A stretch of 64,000 bases of DNA from Candidatus Hydrogenedentota bacterium (GTDB lineage Bacteria > Hydrogenedentota > Hydrogenedentia > Hydrogenedentales > CAILVY01), in assembly GCA_029565395.1 (NCBI GenBank), contig JAKQOG010000201.1, positions 62,001 to 126,000 on the forward strand, written 5' to 3'. Below are positions 35,716-43,650 of this stretch, in pieces. The notes under the pieces are model-generated. The model saw only the letters and a list, made by a program, of their open reading frames with translations, ran no database searches and was not told where the DNA came from. The position numbers were made by a program, and so were the translations under genes. The stretch's first letter is position 1; every line of letters starts with the position of its first letter.

Positions 35716-35747
35716 ACAGTATCAACGAACACTAGGTTTGTCAAACC
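35716..35747 (-). promoter_or_regulatory. Promoter and palindromic operator of the toxin-antitoxin operon
   Basis: On the minus strand, TTGACA (35744-35739) and TACTGT (35721-35716) are 17 bases apart. A perfect inverted repeat, GGTTTG-N-CAAACC (35735-35747), covers the -35 box, as expected for antitoxin autorepression. Confidence 0.6.
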
Positions 35748-35882
35748 ATCATGGACGCTTGCAGAAGCTTTCCCGCTGTGGTAGATTGGAGGTCCGTCAG
35801 GACAGGATGCCGGGCGGAAGGCGCCTGCTTGCGGACAAGGGCACAAACCCGGCCGAAAACCGGTCAAGCGAAGGAGGCTGTC

Positions 35883-37313
35883 ATGTCACATAATGTAACC
35901 CGGAGACAATTTCTTGGCGCCACCGCCGCGGGCAGTGTTTTGCTTGCCGCCAGCACGGGGGCGAAACCCGCTCAAACCGCTCAGGAGGCCGGCTGGCCCG
36001 CACAACCGCCAGTAAAGATTTATAAGGTCTTTATAGGCAGGACCGGCGACATCTACATGTCCCGCCCGACGGAAGAAATCGGGAAACTCAATGATCACCT
36101 GGCGGGAATCGAGAAAAAGCTGGGGGATGTCCAGTTTGTGGGCGGCGACCTCATCCCGCCCGCCGATGCCACCACCGTGCTCAACAACCTTACGGGCATG
36201 GACGGCATTATCCTGTTCCATCTGAGCGGTCACGGCGGCGGCTCCCCTGCGGAAGCGATGGATAAAATCGTGGATACGGGTATTCCCACCGTGGTGTTCT
36301 CGCAGCCGTTTAGCGGCCATGGGTGGATGTATTTCCCGAAATGGCAGAAAGCAGGGAAAAAAGTTGTTCTGTTGCCCACCAGCGATTGGAGCGAACTCGA
36401 CCGTGCGGCGGGGTTGATGCGGGTTGGACCACGGCTAAAACAAACGAAAATCCTCGTGGTGCGCGGACCGATGGGCACCGCTGCCGCCTGCAATGCCGAA
36501 CAACTGAAAACTCGCTGGGGTGCGGAAATCATTCCGATTACGGTTGAAGAGACTCTTGAAGCGCACAAGGCCGTGGACGCCGCGGAAGCCGAAGCCGAAG
36601 CGGAAAATTACTGGATTAAATGCGCCAAGAAAATTTACGAACCTACCCGTGACGAAATCATTAATGCCTCGCGATTCTACCTCGCCATGAAAAAACTGAT
36701 GATTGATCGCGGCGCACAGGCGGTGACCAGTTCCAACTGCATGGGCGATCCCGCCAAAGGATGTTTTGCTTTCAGTAAACTGAACGATCAGGGCCTGGTG
36801 GGAGCATGTGAAGGCGATATGGATTCCACCCTTACCATGCTAATCTTCCGCTATGCCTTCGGCGTACCCGGATTTATCACGGACCCAGTGTTCGACACCG
36901 CCCGAAATGCCCTGATCCATTTCCATTGCACTTCCGCCACGAAAATGGATGGCCCGGAGGGTAAGCGGTTGCCATTTTCCATCCGTACGCAAACCGACAG
37001 CGGACGCGGCGTGGCGCTCGATGTAGAAAACCGTATTGGCCAGGCCGTGACCTGCGCCAAGTTCATTAACCTCGATACCATGCTGGCCTCCACCGGAAAA
37101 ATCACCGAGGTCACGCATGACAAACTCGCCTGCCGCACGCAATTCGTCACGGAAGTGGGTGACGCCAAGAAGATGTTCCTGAACTGGGGCGGCGGCGTGC
37201 TGGAAGGCGACGTCATGACGCTGCTCCACCGCGTCGTTTTCTATGGCAACCACATGCAAAGCCTTACCGACCTCGGCAACCTCATGGGCTTCCGCGTTGT
37301 TGAAGAGGCGTAA
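35883..37313 (+). CDS. Tat-exported protein resembling L-fucose/L-arabinose isomerase fold
   Basis: A 476-residue protein with a Tat signal (TRRQFLGATAAGSVLLAAS near residues 6-24). The body has alternating alpha/beta segments such as DGIILFHLSGHGGG and KILVVRGPMG. A later part with SSNCMGDPAKG and GACEGDMDSTLTML resembles the FucI/AraA isomerase fold, where the second segment holds a metal-binding acidic pair. The recognition is from general pattern, so isomerase activity is not certain, and Tat export would be unusual for a sugar isomerase. AAGGAGG precedes the start. It is followed by a strong terminator, so it is a single-gene unit. Confidence 0.6.
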   Translation: MSHNVTRRQFLGATAAGSVLLAASTGAKPAQTAQEAGWPAQPPVKIYKVFIGRTGDIYMSRPTEEIGKLNDHLAGIEKKLGDVQFVGGDLIPPADATTVLNNLTGMDGIILFHLSGHGGGSPAEAMDKIVDTGIPTVVFSQPFSGHGWMYFPKWQKAGKKVVLLPTSDWSELDRAAGLMRVGPRLKQTKILVVRGPMGTAAACNAEQLKTRWGAEIIPITVEETLEAHKAVDAAEAEAEAENYWIKCAKKIYEPTRDEIINASRFYLAMKKLMIDRGAQAVTSSNCMGDPAKGCFAFSKLNDQGLVGACEGDMDSTLTMLIFRYAFGVPGFITDPVFDTARNALIHFHCTSATKMDGPEGKRLPFSIRTQTDSGRGVALDVENRIGQAVTCAKFINLDTMLASTGKITEVTHDKLACRTQFVTEVGDAKKMFLNWGGGVLEGDVMTLLHRVVFYGNHMQSLTDLGNLMGFRVVEEA

Positions 37314-37330
37314 TAGAAGCATTGAACCTG

Positions 37331-37361
37331 CGGGAGGATGGTCAAAAATCCTCCCGTTTTT
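37331..37361 (+). terminator. Rho-independent terminator
   Basis: A nine-base perfect stem (CGGGAGGAT with ATCCTCCCG) with an eight-base loop is followed by TTTTTATTTT. It sits between two convergent genes; the last codon of the next gene overlaps its T-run. Confidence 0.88.
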
Positions 37362-38982
37362 ATTTTGGCGTTGACGGCGCCAAATGCCCGCCGGGAACAA
37401 GGACGTGGCGATCCACCATGGTTTCTAAACCCTGCTCACCGAGGTGAAACTCATAAGCCCACAATACAATCCCGTCTTTGTCTTCTTTAATGGTGTAAAG
37501 GCCCTCGTATCGCTGCAAATTTATTTCATGCCCGGCACGCCGCCGCCAACCCTCAAACAACAGTGTTTCAATTTCTTCTCTGGTCTTTCCATCCCACGTC
37601 TTTGTATCCAAGAGGTCTATTGAGTTTAAGAAATCCCAATCTACGTACATAAAACCCGTTTCAGGATAGTCAATTTCTACTGGGGTAATCATCCGATACC
37701 GGGCGAGTCCAATCAGGCCACCCGCCACAAGAATGGCCACAATAAAAAGGTCAAATTTAACGAAGATACGGAAACGGCGCTCCCTAACCGGTCCTGTACG
37801 GTAAGCGATCAAAATTAACCCGGCGCAGCAGAATAGCCCTCCCCAAAATATCGCAGAAAGCACAGCAGCCCGTGTCGTGTAAAAATGCATTCTACAGGGG
37901 GATTCTCCATCCAGGTGAATCGAAAAATCCGTATTCATATCATCCGGGCGCAAGGTAGCGCTTAGTCTGCTTACGATACAACGATCCCACAATAAATCAG
38001 TTAAAATTGGAGCCATAACATGCGTGGAATAGGAAGTTCCCAAAAAGTTTGGCAATCCGTATCCAAACGTATCCGCTTTGAAATCCACTTTTCTGAGCGT
38101 GTTGGCATACTCCAGTATAAATCCATCGGTTGCGGCGCGTTGGTCCGCAATGACATACAGTTCGACGTACAGATCGCTTCCATTTAATTTGGTCAGACGC
38201 ATAGGATATACAGGGTTTAGGGTTGGAAATGTGATGGAGAGGGGATGCGGGATAAGATCCTGCTGTGAATCACGGCGAAGTTTAGCTGCCATAAATTTCC
38301 ACTTTGCGTTAATATAGTCGGATACTATGGAAAGGCTTTCTTGAGGGACAGGATTGAATCCGTTGTCCACAAGCCATTGATTCAAATCCTCGGCCCTGGC
38401 AGCTTCCAGTACGGATACCTCATAATTCCCAACCCGCTGTGTATTTTCCACCTTAACGCCAGCGCGCACATATATAAAATCCCCACTATACGTCGCAACA
38501 TTTGGCAAAAGTAAAACAAAAAGAATCAAAAGGGCTGTGATAATGGTAAAGAGCAGATCTGCCAACTTAGATCGCGTAACGTAATCTATAACTCCAAGCA
38601 ACAACCAAAGAAGAAGAAGCGGGAACAGAATAATAGCAACTGAGAATCCTCGTCCTGGATGTATCTTGGGTTTGAAAGTTAAAGATAGATAATTAAAGAG
38701 CTCTTGCGATTCTCTTGTTATTTGGATAAGCGATGCTGGGACCGGAACTACCCAGGCGAAGGAATTTCCTTCCCCTTGGATCACCGGCTCGATAATCAGC
38801 CGTTCCATCCCATCTTTATACGAAATCACTGCGCGCTGCATTGGCATCGAAGGAGGTGTTTTTATTGCCCGTTGTACACTCACATACCCATCGCAAAAGG
38901 CAACAGGTGCAGCAGCCAAGGCAACGAATAAGATAAAGAATGCTCCCCCCGTTTGAATTCTAATCCGCCCTGTAGCATGCAT
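37360..38982 (-). CDS. DUF2330-like membrane protein
   Basis: A 540-residue envelope protein with a signal-like N-terminus ending at FCDG. The segment MQRAVISYKDGMERLIIEPVIQG followed by FAWVVPVPA is typical of DUF2330 proteins. Two strongly hydrophobic stretches (about 115-165) and two more (about 365-430) are membrane helices; the loop between them would face the outside. Function is unknown. The ATG at 38982 is preceded by GGGGTGA at good spacing; a GTG nine bases earlier is a poorer choice. It is divergent from the Rnk-like gene. Confidence 0.65.
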   Translation of the reverse strand: MHATGRIRIQTGGAFFILFVALAAAPVAFCDGYVSVQRAIKTPPSMPMQRAVISYKDGMERLIIEPVIQGEGNSFAWVVPVPASLIQITRESQELFNYLSLTFKPKIHPGRGFSVAIILFPLLLLWLLLGVIDYVTRSKLADLLFTIITALLILFVLLLPNVATYSGDFIYVRAGVKVENTQRVGNYEVSVLEAARAEDLNQWLVDNGFNPVPQESLSIVSDYINAKWKFMAAKLRRDSQQDLIPHPLSITFPTLNPVYPMRLTKLNGSDLYVELYVIADQRAATDGFILEYANTLRKVDFKADTFGYGLPNFLGTSYSTHVMAPILTDLLWDRCIVSRLSATLRPDDMNTDFSIHLDGESPCRMHFYTTRAAVLSAIFWGGLFCCAGLILIAYRTGPVRERRFRIFVKFDLFIVAILVAGGLIGLARYRMITPVEIDYPETGFMYVDWDFLNSIDLLDTKTWDGKTREEIETLLFEGWRRRAGHEINLQRYEGLYTIKEDKDGIVLWAYEFHLGEQGLETMVDRHVLVPGGHLAPSTPK

Positions 38983-39099
38983 CGCTTTCACCCCGCTAGT
39001 ATTTTAAGGTTTATTTAGCATAGCAAAACTCCCGCCAGAAATCAGCAGAAACCCGTATGTGCACGTTTTAAAAATAACCTGTTCAAGCGCCAGGGTATC

Positions 39100-39128
39100 T
39101 TGACAAACGAGGCCGTTGGCCGTATAGT
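39100..39128 (+). promoter_or_regulatory. Sigma70-type promoter of the Rnk-like gene
   Basis: TTGACA (39100-39105) and TATAGT (39123-39128) are separated by exactly 17 bases, leaving a leader of about 115 bases before the start codon. Confidence 0.8.
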
Positions 39129-39251
39129 GAAAGACAGGTTTTTACTATTAAAGTTCAATCCAGGAATCGGCGCTGCTGAGCATTTTGGGGCCACTGCATG
39201 CTCGGCGGTCTTTTTTTTACACGATGTTGTTGAACAAAGGAGTACCGGCAT

Positions 39252-39671
39252 ATGGAAAAGCACATCTGGATTACCGCGCAAGACAAACAGCGGTTGACCG
39301 AATGCCTGGCGAAGCTCCAGGAGCTTCCTGATGAGCGGGATCTCCCGCATATCCGGGAACTGCAGGCCGAGATTGACCGGGCATTCATCATTTCGGATCC
39401 TTCCAATACCCCAAAGGATGTCGTTACGATGCGATCACGGGTTCGTTTGACGGATACAGGCACGGGCAATTCGTCGGAATACGTGCTGGTGTATCCCTCG
39501 GAACGCAATCCTGAAGCGGGGTGCATCTCGGTGCTTGCGCCGTTGGGCACGGCGATGCTGGGATATCGCGTGGGGGATGAATTTGAGGTGGATCTTCCGC
39601 GCGGCAAGACATCATTTAAGGTGGCGGCGCTGCTGTACCAACCGGAAAGCAAGGGCGATTTTCCTCTCTGA
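39252..39671 (+). CDS. Rnk / GreA-GreB-like transcription factor
   Basis: A 139-residue protein with a short helical N-terminal part and a C-terminal FKBP-like domain of the GreA/GreB type (from about residue 50: VVTMRSRVRLTD to FKVAALLYQ), including the VYPSERNPEAGCISVLAPLGTAML core. The short coiled coil resembles Rnk (nucleoside diphosphate kinase regulator) rather than GreA, whose coil is much longer. Such proteins bind RNA polymerase in competition with Gre factors. AAAGGAG lies ten bases upstream. It has its own strong promoter. Confidence 0.82.
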   Translation: MEKHIWITAQDKQRLTECLAKLQELPDERDLPHIRELQAEIDRAFIISDPSNTPKDVVTMRSRVRLTDTGTGNSSEYVLVYPSERNPEAGCISVLAPLGTAMLGYRVGDEFEVDLPRGKTSFKVAALLYQPESKGDFPL

Positions 39672-39794
39672 GCGAAACGATATTCTGAAGGCGAGGGGTG
39701 GCGAGCGATTGATTTAAAGTGTCGTTCGCTATACACTGATTTTTTACAGGCGCGGCAGCCCCGGATGGATAGTAACAAGAGAGGAGGGTCTACC

Positions 39795-40412
39795 ATGAGC
39801 GAGCCGGAATCCAGGATTGTGTTTACAACACGTGCGTTCAAATTATTATTGGCCGCGGCGTGCGGGATTGTTATCGTGGTATCCGTTCCCTTGTTCATCA
39901 TAGCCCATGCCCTGGAAGGAGGATTTGATCGTTTTGAACGGAATGCCGCCTATCTTCCCCCCCCGCCGGAAAAACTGGTGAAAATACCGTCGGATGCGGC
40001 GGGGACCGTGGGCCAGACCGTGTATGTCCCGGTGTATTCACACATTTACATCCAGGATGGCCGCGCCTACCGTCTGGCGGCGACCCTGAGCATCCGCAAC
40101 GCCGACCCCATGAATTCGATGGTGGTCAAGGCCGTGCGGTATTACGACACGGAAGGGAAACTAATCCGGAATTATCTGGAGCAACCATTGAAAATTGATC
40201 CTTTGGCCACGTCTGAATTCTTTGTTGAGGAGAAAGATGTTCATGGCGGTTCCGGCGCAAAATTCCTTGTGGATTGGACCGCTCAGCAGGCCATTCATCC
40301 ACCCATTATCGAGAGTATCATGATTGGCGCGGAAGGCCAGCAAGGCATCTCGTTTGCACGATCCGGGATCGTGATTGCCGACTTTTCCGGGGATTCGGAA
40401 AAGAAGAAATGA
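39795..40412 (+). CDS. DUF3124-like membrane-anchored protein
   Basis: A 205-residue protein with one N-terminal membrane helix (about 18-40) and an extracytoplasmic beta domain with VYVPVYSHIYIQDGRAYRL, LAATLSIRNADP and SEFFVEEKDVHGGSGAKFLV, the conserved line of DUF3124. Its role is unknown. AGAGGAGGG seven bases upstream fixes the start. The stop overlaps the next gene by four bases, beginning a three-gene coupled operon of envelope proteins. Confidence 0.72.
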   Translation: MSEPESRIVFTTRAFKLLLAAACGIVIVVSVPLFIIAHALEGGFDRFERNAAYLPPPPEKLVKIPSDAAGTVGQTVYVPVYSHIYIQDGRAYRLAATLSIRNADPMNSMVVKAVRYYDTEGKLIRNYLEQPLKIDPLATSEFFVEEKDVHGGSGAKFLVDWTAQQAIHPPIIESIMIGAEGQQGISFARSGIVIADFSGDSEKKK

Positions 40413-41038
40413 TACTAAAGATCCTTAAGGCATTGGCGCGGCTGGCTGGTTCGGCGGGCTTTGATTTTGGGCTGGCGGCGGTGTTTCTGATCACGTGGAC
40501 CGCACCGAATACATTCGGCGCGCTTTCGGTGCATCATCTTGTGTTTGTCATGCTGCTGGAATTCCTGGTGGTGCATTCCACAGGATTTCTGGGGGCGATT
40601 GCCGCACGGGATTCTTCACTGCGGCAACGGGTGCTGATGTTTTCCGGATTGATGGTGTTTTATCTCCTGATGGCGGGGGGATTTTCTGCGTTGTATGGGG
40701 GGTGGTGGCCATTGTGGGCGTTTATGGGCCTTACCCTGAGCAAGATTCCCAGTGTTGTGCTGCATCCGCCGGATTTTGAAGGGCAAACCGTGCTCATGGC
40801 GAACTGGGCCGCCATGACCGTACTGTATCTGGGGGGCGCCGCGGTCACTGTGATGATGCCTGTGCCGGCGTGGGGCGTAACGAAAGAGATTATCGCCGCG
40901 CAGCATTTTGGGATTGGTGGCATTTGGCCTGATGAACCTTACCGGGTTATGGCTTTCGGCGCATTATATTTTACCGGCCTTGGCCTGTTGGCGATTATCA
41001 ATGAGCTTATCGCAACTTTATGGAGACCTCGAACATGA
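40409..41038 (+). CDS. Polytopic membrane protein of unknown function
   Basis: A 209-residue protein with about five to six hydrophobic segments and few charged residues. It includes a histidine-bearing helix (LSVHHLVFVMLLEFLVVHSTGFLG). No family was recognised. It overlaps both neighbours by four bases, so it is made together with the DUF3124 protein and the lipoprotein. The ATG at 40409 was chosen for the ATGA overlap; the upstream extension of the frame is not hydrophobic and lies inside the previous gene. Confidence 0.65.
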   Translation: MILKILKALARLAGSAGFDFGLAAVFLITWTAPNTFGALSVHHLVFVMLLEFLVVHSTGFLGAIAARDSSLRQRVLMFSGLMVFYLLMAGGFSALYGGWWPLWAFMGLTLSKIPSVVLHPPDFEGQTVLMANWAAMTVLYLGGAAVTVMMPVPAWGVTKEIIAAQHFGIGGIWPDEPYRVMAFGALYFTGLGLLAIINELIATLWRPRT

Positions 41039-41811
41039 AAACCGTCCCTGTCCTTCTTCTAGCATTTATGGCTGTTTTGGGTTCCTTGGTCCTTAGTGGG
41101 TGTCCGCCCTTCACCGATCTCTCTGAGGAACAATTAAGTAACTTGTACGCCAAGGCGGTTGAGGATGCAGCCGTGGCAGAGCCGTGTGAAATTTCGCGCC
41201 ATCTCACGGCGATCACGGCGGATTCCAAGGGTCTTGTCTGGGAAGGCGTGCCGGGCGCCAGCCGCGTCCGGGTGGTCACCTGGACTTCCTGGACCGGCTA
41301 CGATTCGCTGGTGGGCAAGTCGATTTGTTTATCTGATATTGCCAAAGCGTCTTACCTCACCACGCGCGACACGTGGGTGACGGTGGTCCCGGAGATCCAC
41401 AATTTTGTCGACCGGCATTATATTCCGCAAAATGAGGCCGTGTTGAGGATGGAGCAACTTCTGGGCATTCCCCCCAATAATGGCAAGACCCGTTTTGTGG
41501 AATTTTATGTAGATCCCGGCGATCTGTTCCGCCCTGCTCCCGATTCGGAAATTACCGATCATGAAGCGGAACTCGATTTTCCGATCTCCTGCTATACTAC
41601 TATCAGCGAGGAATACATCGCATGGTTCAATGCACTCAAAGACAGCTCCTACGGGGCCAATGGGTACCCCTGGACCCGCCTGGGCTACACCTATGACTGG
41701 GGCAACTGCAAGCATGTCGGGCTGAGTGAATTTGTGATTCGCACGGGCGCCATGGTGGACGTGCATTCCGTAACCCTGAATGAGGCCTATCTATTTCCCC
41801 ATGAGGAATAA
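41035..41811 (+). CDS. Lipoprotein of unknown function
   Basis: A 258-residue protein with a lipoprotein signal ending in the lipobox LSGC (cysteine at about residue 22). The mature part is mixed alpha/beta, with a conserved-looking central piece DTWVTVVPEIHNFVDRHY that could carry metal-binding histidines (guess), and ends GLSEFVIRTG. No family could be assigned. It is the third gene of the DUF3124 operon. Confidence 0.65.
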   Translation: MKTVPVLLLAFMAVLGSLVLSGCPPFTDLSEEQLSNLYAKAVEDAAVAEPCEISRHLTAITADSKGLVWEGVPGASRVRVVTWTSWTGYDSLVGKSICLSDIAKASYLTTRDTWVTVVPEIHNFVDRHYIPQNEAVLRMEQLLGIPPNNGKTRFVEFYVDPGDLFRPAPDSEITDHEAELDFPISCYTTISEEYIAWFNALKDSSYGANGYPWTRLGYTYDWGNCKHVGLSEFVIRTGAMVDVHSVTLNEAYLFPHEE

Positions 41812-41876
41812 GAAGATAGTGGACTGATTCCAAGGCAACGCCTTGTATGAACGGGGCAGGACGCCGGTGTCTTTTT

Positions 41877-41906
41877 TTGACGAAATCAACCGCGATAGGG
41901 TACACT
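41877..41906 (+). promoter_or_regulatory. Probable promoter of gpmI
   Basis: TTGACG (41877-41882) and TACACT (41901-41906) lie 18 bases apart, about 80 bases before the gpmI start. A short hairpin (AAGGC/GCCTT) and a T-run just upstream may end the preceding operon. Confidence 0.5.
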
Positions 41907-41985
41907 TGAACCGTAATTCATGTATGCTCTTGCCGTTGACGTTCTGTCGAAAGCATTTCATAAAAGAAAGGCTGAATAAATCCTT

Positions 41986-43611
41986 ATGAGTACATATCGG
42001 TTGCAACCGTTGAGCGGATATGCCGCATTTCCCGGTCCATTGGTTCTGGTAATCATGGATGGCATTGGCATTGGGAAACGCGATGAATCGGACGGCGTAT
42101 TTTTGGCGAATACCCCCGTTTTGGATGCGTTGTTTCAAGAGCCGCTCTACACGCAGTTGAGAGCGCACGGCACAGCCGTCGGCCAGCCGTCTGATGCGGA
42201 TATGGGTAATTCCGAGGTGGGCCATAACGCGCTGGGCGCCGGCCGTGTCTTCGACCAGGGCGCGAAACTCGTAAATGAATCCATCGCTTCCAAGCGGCTG
42301 TTCGGGGGGACTGCGTGGAAAAAGGCGATGACGCGCGCTCAGGCCGGCGGCACAATGCATTTTATCGGTCTGCTCTCCGATGGCAATGTGCACAGCAACA
42401 TCCAGCAATTACTGGGCCTTATCCAGCAGTGCGCGGAAGAAAACGTGAAGCGCGTGCGGGTGCATGTATTGACTGACGGGCGCGATGTGGGCGAACGCAC
42501 TGCCCTGGGGTATATCGCCACGCTGGAGGATGCGCTCAAAGCGTGCAGTGTTTCCGGATGCGACTACCGGATCGGTTCCGGCGGCGGCCGCATGAACGTC
42601 ACCATGGACCGCTATGAAGCCAACTGGAAAATCGTGGAGCGGGGATGGAAGACCCATGTGCTGGGCGAAGGCCGGACTTTCTCCTCTGCTGCGGAAGCAG
42701 TGCAGACCTATTACGATGAAGATCCGAAAGTGAACGACCAGTTTCTGGGCGAATTCGTCATCGTGGAAAAAGGCAAGCCGATCGGAACAATTGAAGACGG
42801 CGACGCAGTGGTATTCTTCAATTTTCGGGGTGACCGAGCCATTGAGATTGCCCGCACCTTCGAGGAAGACGAGTTCCCCTATTTCGATCGCAAGCGCCGT
42901 CCCGATGTGTTTTTTGCGGGGATGATGCAATATGACGGGGATAAGAAGATCCCGAAGAATTTCCTGGTGGAGCCGCCGTTGATCAAAGGCACCGTCAGCG
43001 AATACTTGTGCGGATCGGGCATCACGTCCTATGCCGTATCCGAAACACAAAAATTCGGCCATGTCACGTATTTCTGGAACGGCAATAAATCCGGGTATGT
43101 GAACAAGCGCCTCGAAAAATTCGAGGAGGTTCGGTCCGACGTGCTCCCCTTCGAGCAACGCCCCTGGATGAAGGCCGGCGAGATCACCGATTCCATGATC
43201 GCTGCCATCAAGAGTGGGAAGTACAAGTTCCTGCGGATGAATTATCCGAATGGCGACATGGTTGGTCACACGGGCATCGCCCCGGCCGTCCGGATCGCCG
43301 TCGAAGCGGTTGATCTGGGCCTCTCAAGGTTAATCCCTGTGATTCAGGCGGCAAAGGGCATACTGGTGGTCACCGCCGATCATGGAAACGCGGATCTTCT
43401 TTTCACTGACATCAAAGGCAAACGGGAACCCCATGTCGCCCACACGTTGAATCCAGTGCCCTTCGCAATCTCAGATTATTCCGGCGCCAATGCGTTCCAA
43501 TTAACCTCTATTTCGCATCCCGGCCTCAGCAATGTCGCCGCCACCCTTGTCAACCTGCTTGGCTTTGAAAAACCGGACGAATACGATCCTTCGCTGATTT
43601 CACTCGGATAA
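41986..43611 (+). CDS. gpmI: 2,3-bisphosphoglycerate-independent phosphoglycerate mutase
   Basis: A 541-residue enzyme that interconverts 3- and 2-phosphoglycerate in glycolysis and gluconeogenesis, in the alkaline-phosphatase superfamily and manganese dependent. The phosphoserine is S76 in the motif GNSEVGH. The first metal-binding aspartate lies in VIMDGIGIG, and TADHGNAD near residue 465 carries the second metal site. Length fits the family (about 510-545). It runs toward nrdJ and ends in a perfect hairpin. Confidence 0.95.
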   Translation: MSTYRLQPLSGYAAFPGPLVLVIMDGIGIGKRDESDGVFLANTPVLDALFQEPLYTQLRAHGTAVGQPSDADMGNSEVGHNALGAGRVFDQGAKLVNESIASKRLFGGTAWKKAMTRAQAGGTMHFIGLLSDGNVHSNIQQLLGLIQQCAEENVKRVRVHVLTDGRDVGERTALGYIATLEDALKACSVSGCDYRIGSGGGRMNVTMDRYEANWKIVERGWKTHVLGEGRTFSSAAEAVQTYYDEDPKVNDQFLGEFVIVEKGKPIGTIEDGDAVVFFNFRGDRAIEIARTFEEDEFPYFDRKRRPDVFFAGMMQYDGDKKIPKNFLVEPPLIKGTVSEYLCGSGITSYAVSETQKFGHVTYFWNGNKSGYVNKRLEKFEEVRSDVLPFEQRPWMKAGEITDSMIAAIKSGKYKFLRMNYPNGDMVGHTGIAPAVRIAVEAVDLGLSRLIPVIQAAKGILVVTADHGNADLLFTDIKGKREPHVAHTLNPVPFAISDYSGANAFQLTSISHPGLSNVAATLVNLLGFEKPDEYDPSLISLG

Positions 43612-43612
43612 A

Positions 43613-43644
43613 CGCGGAATGCGTTTCATGTTCCGCATTCCGCG
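43613..43644. terminator. Shared hairpin between convergent gpmI and nrdJ
   Basis: CGCGGAATGCG (43613-43623) and CGCATTCCGCG (43634-43644) form a perfect 11-bp stem with a ten-base loop, exactly between the two stop codons. There is no strong T-run, so it may act for both strands with limited strength. Confidence 0.6.
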
Positions 43645-43650
43645 GTTAAA

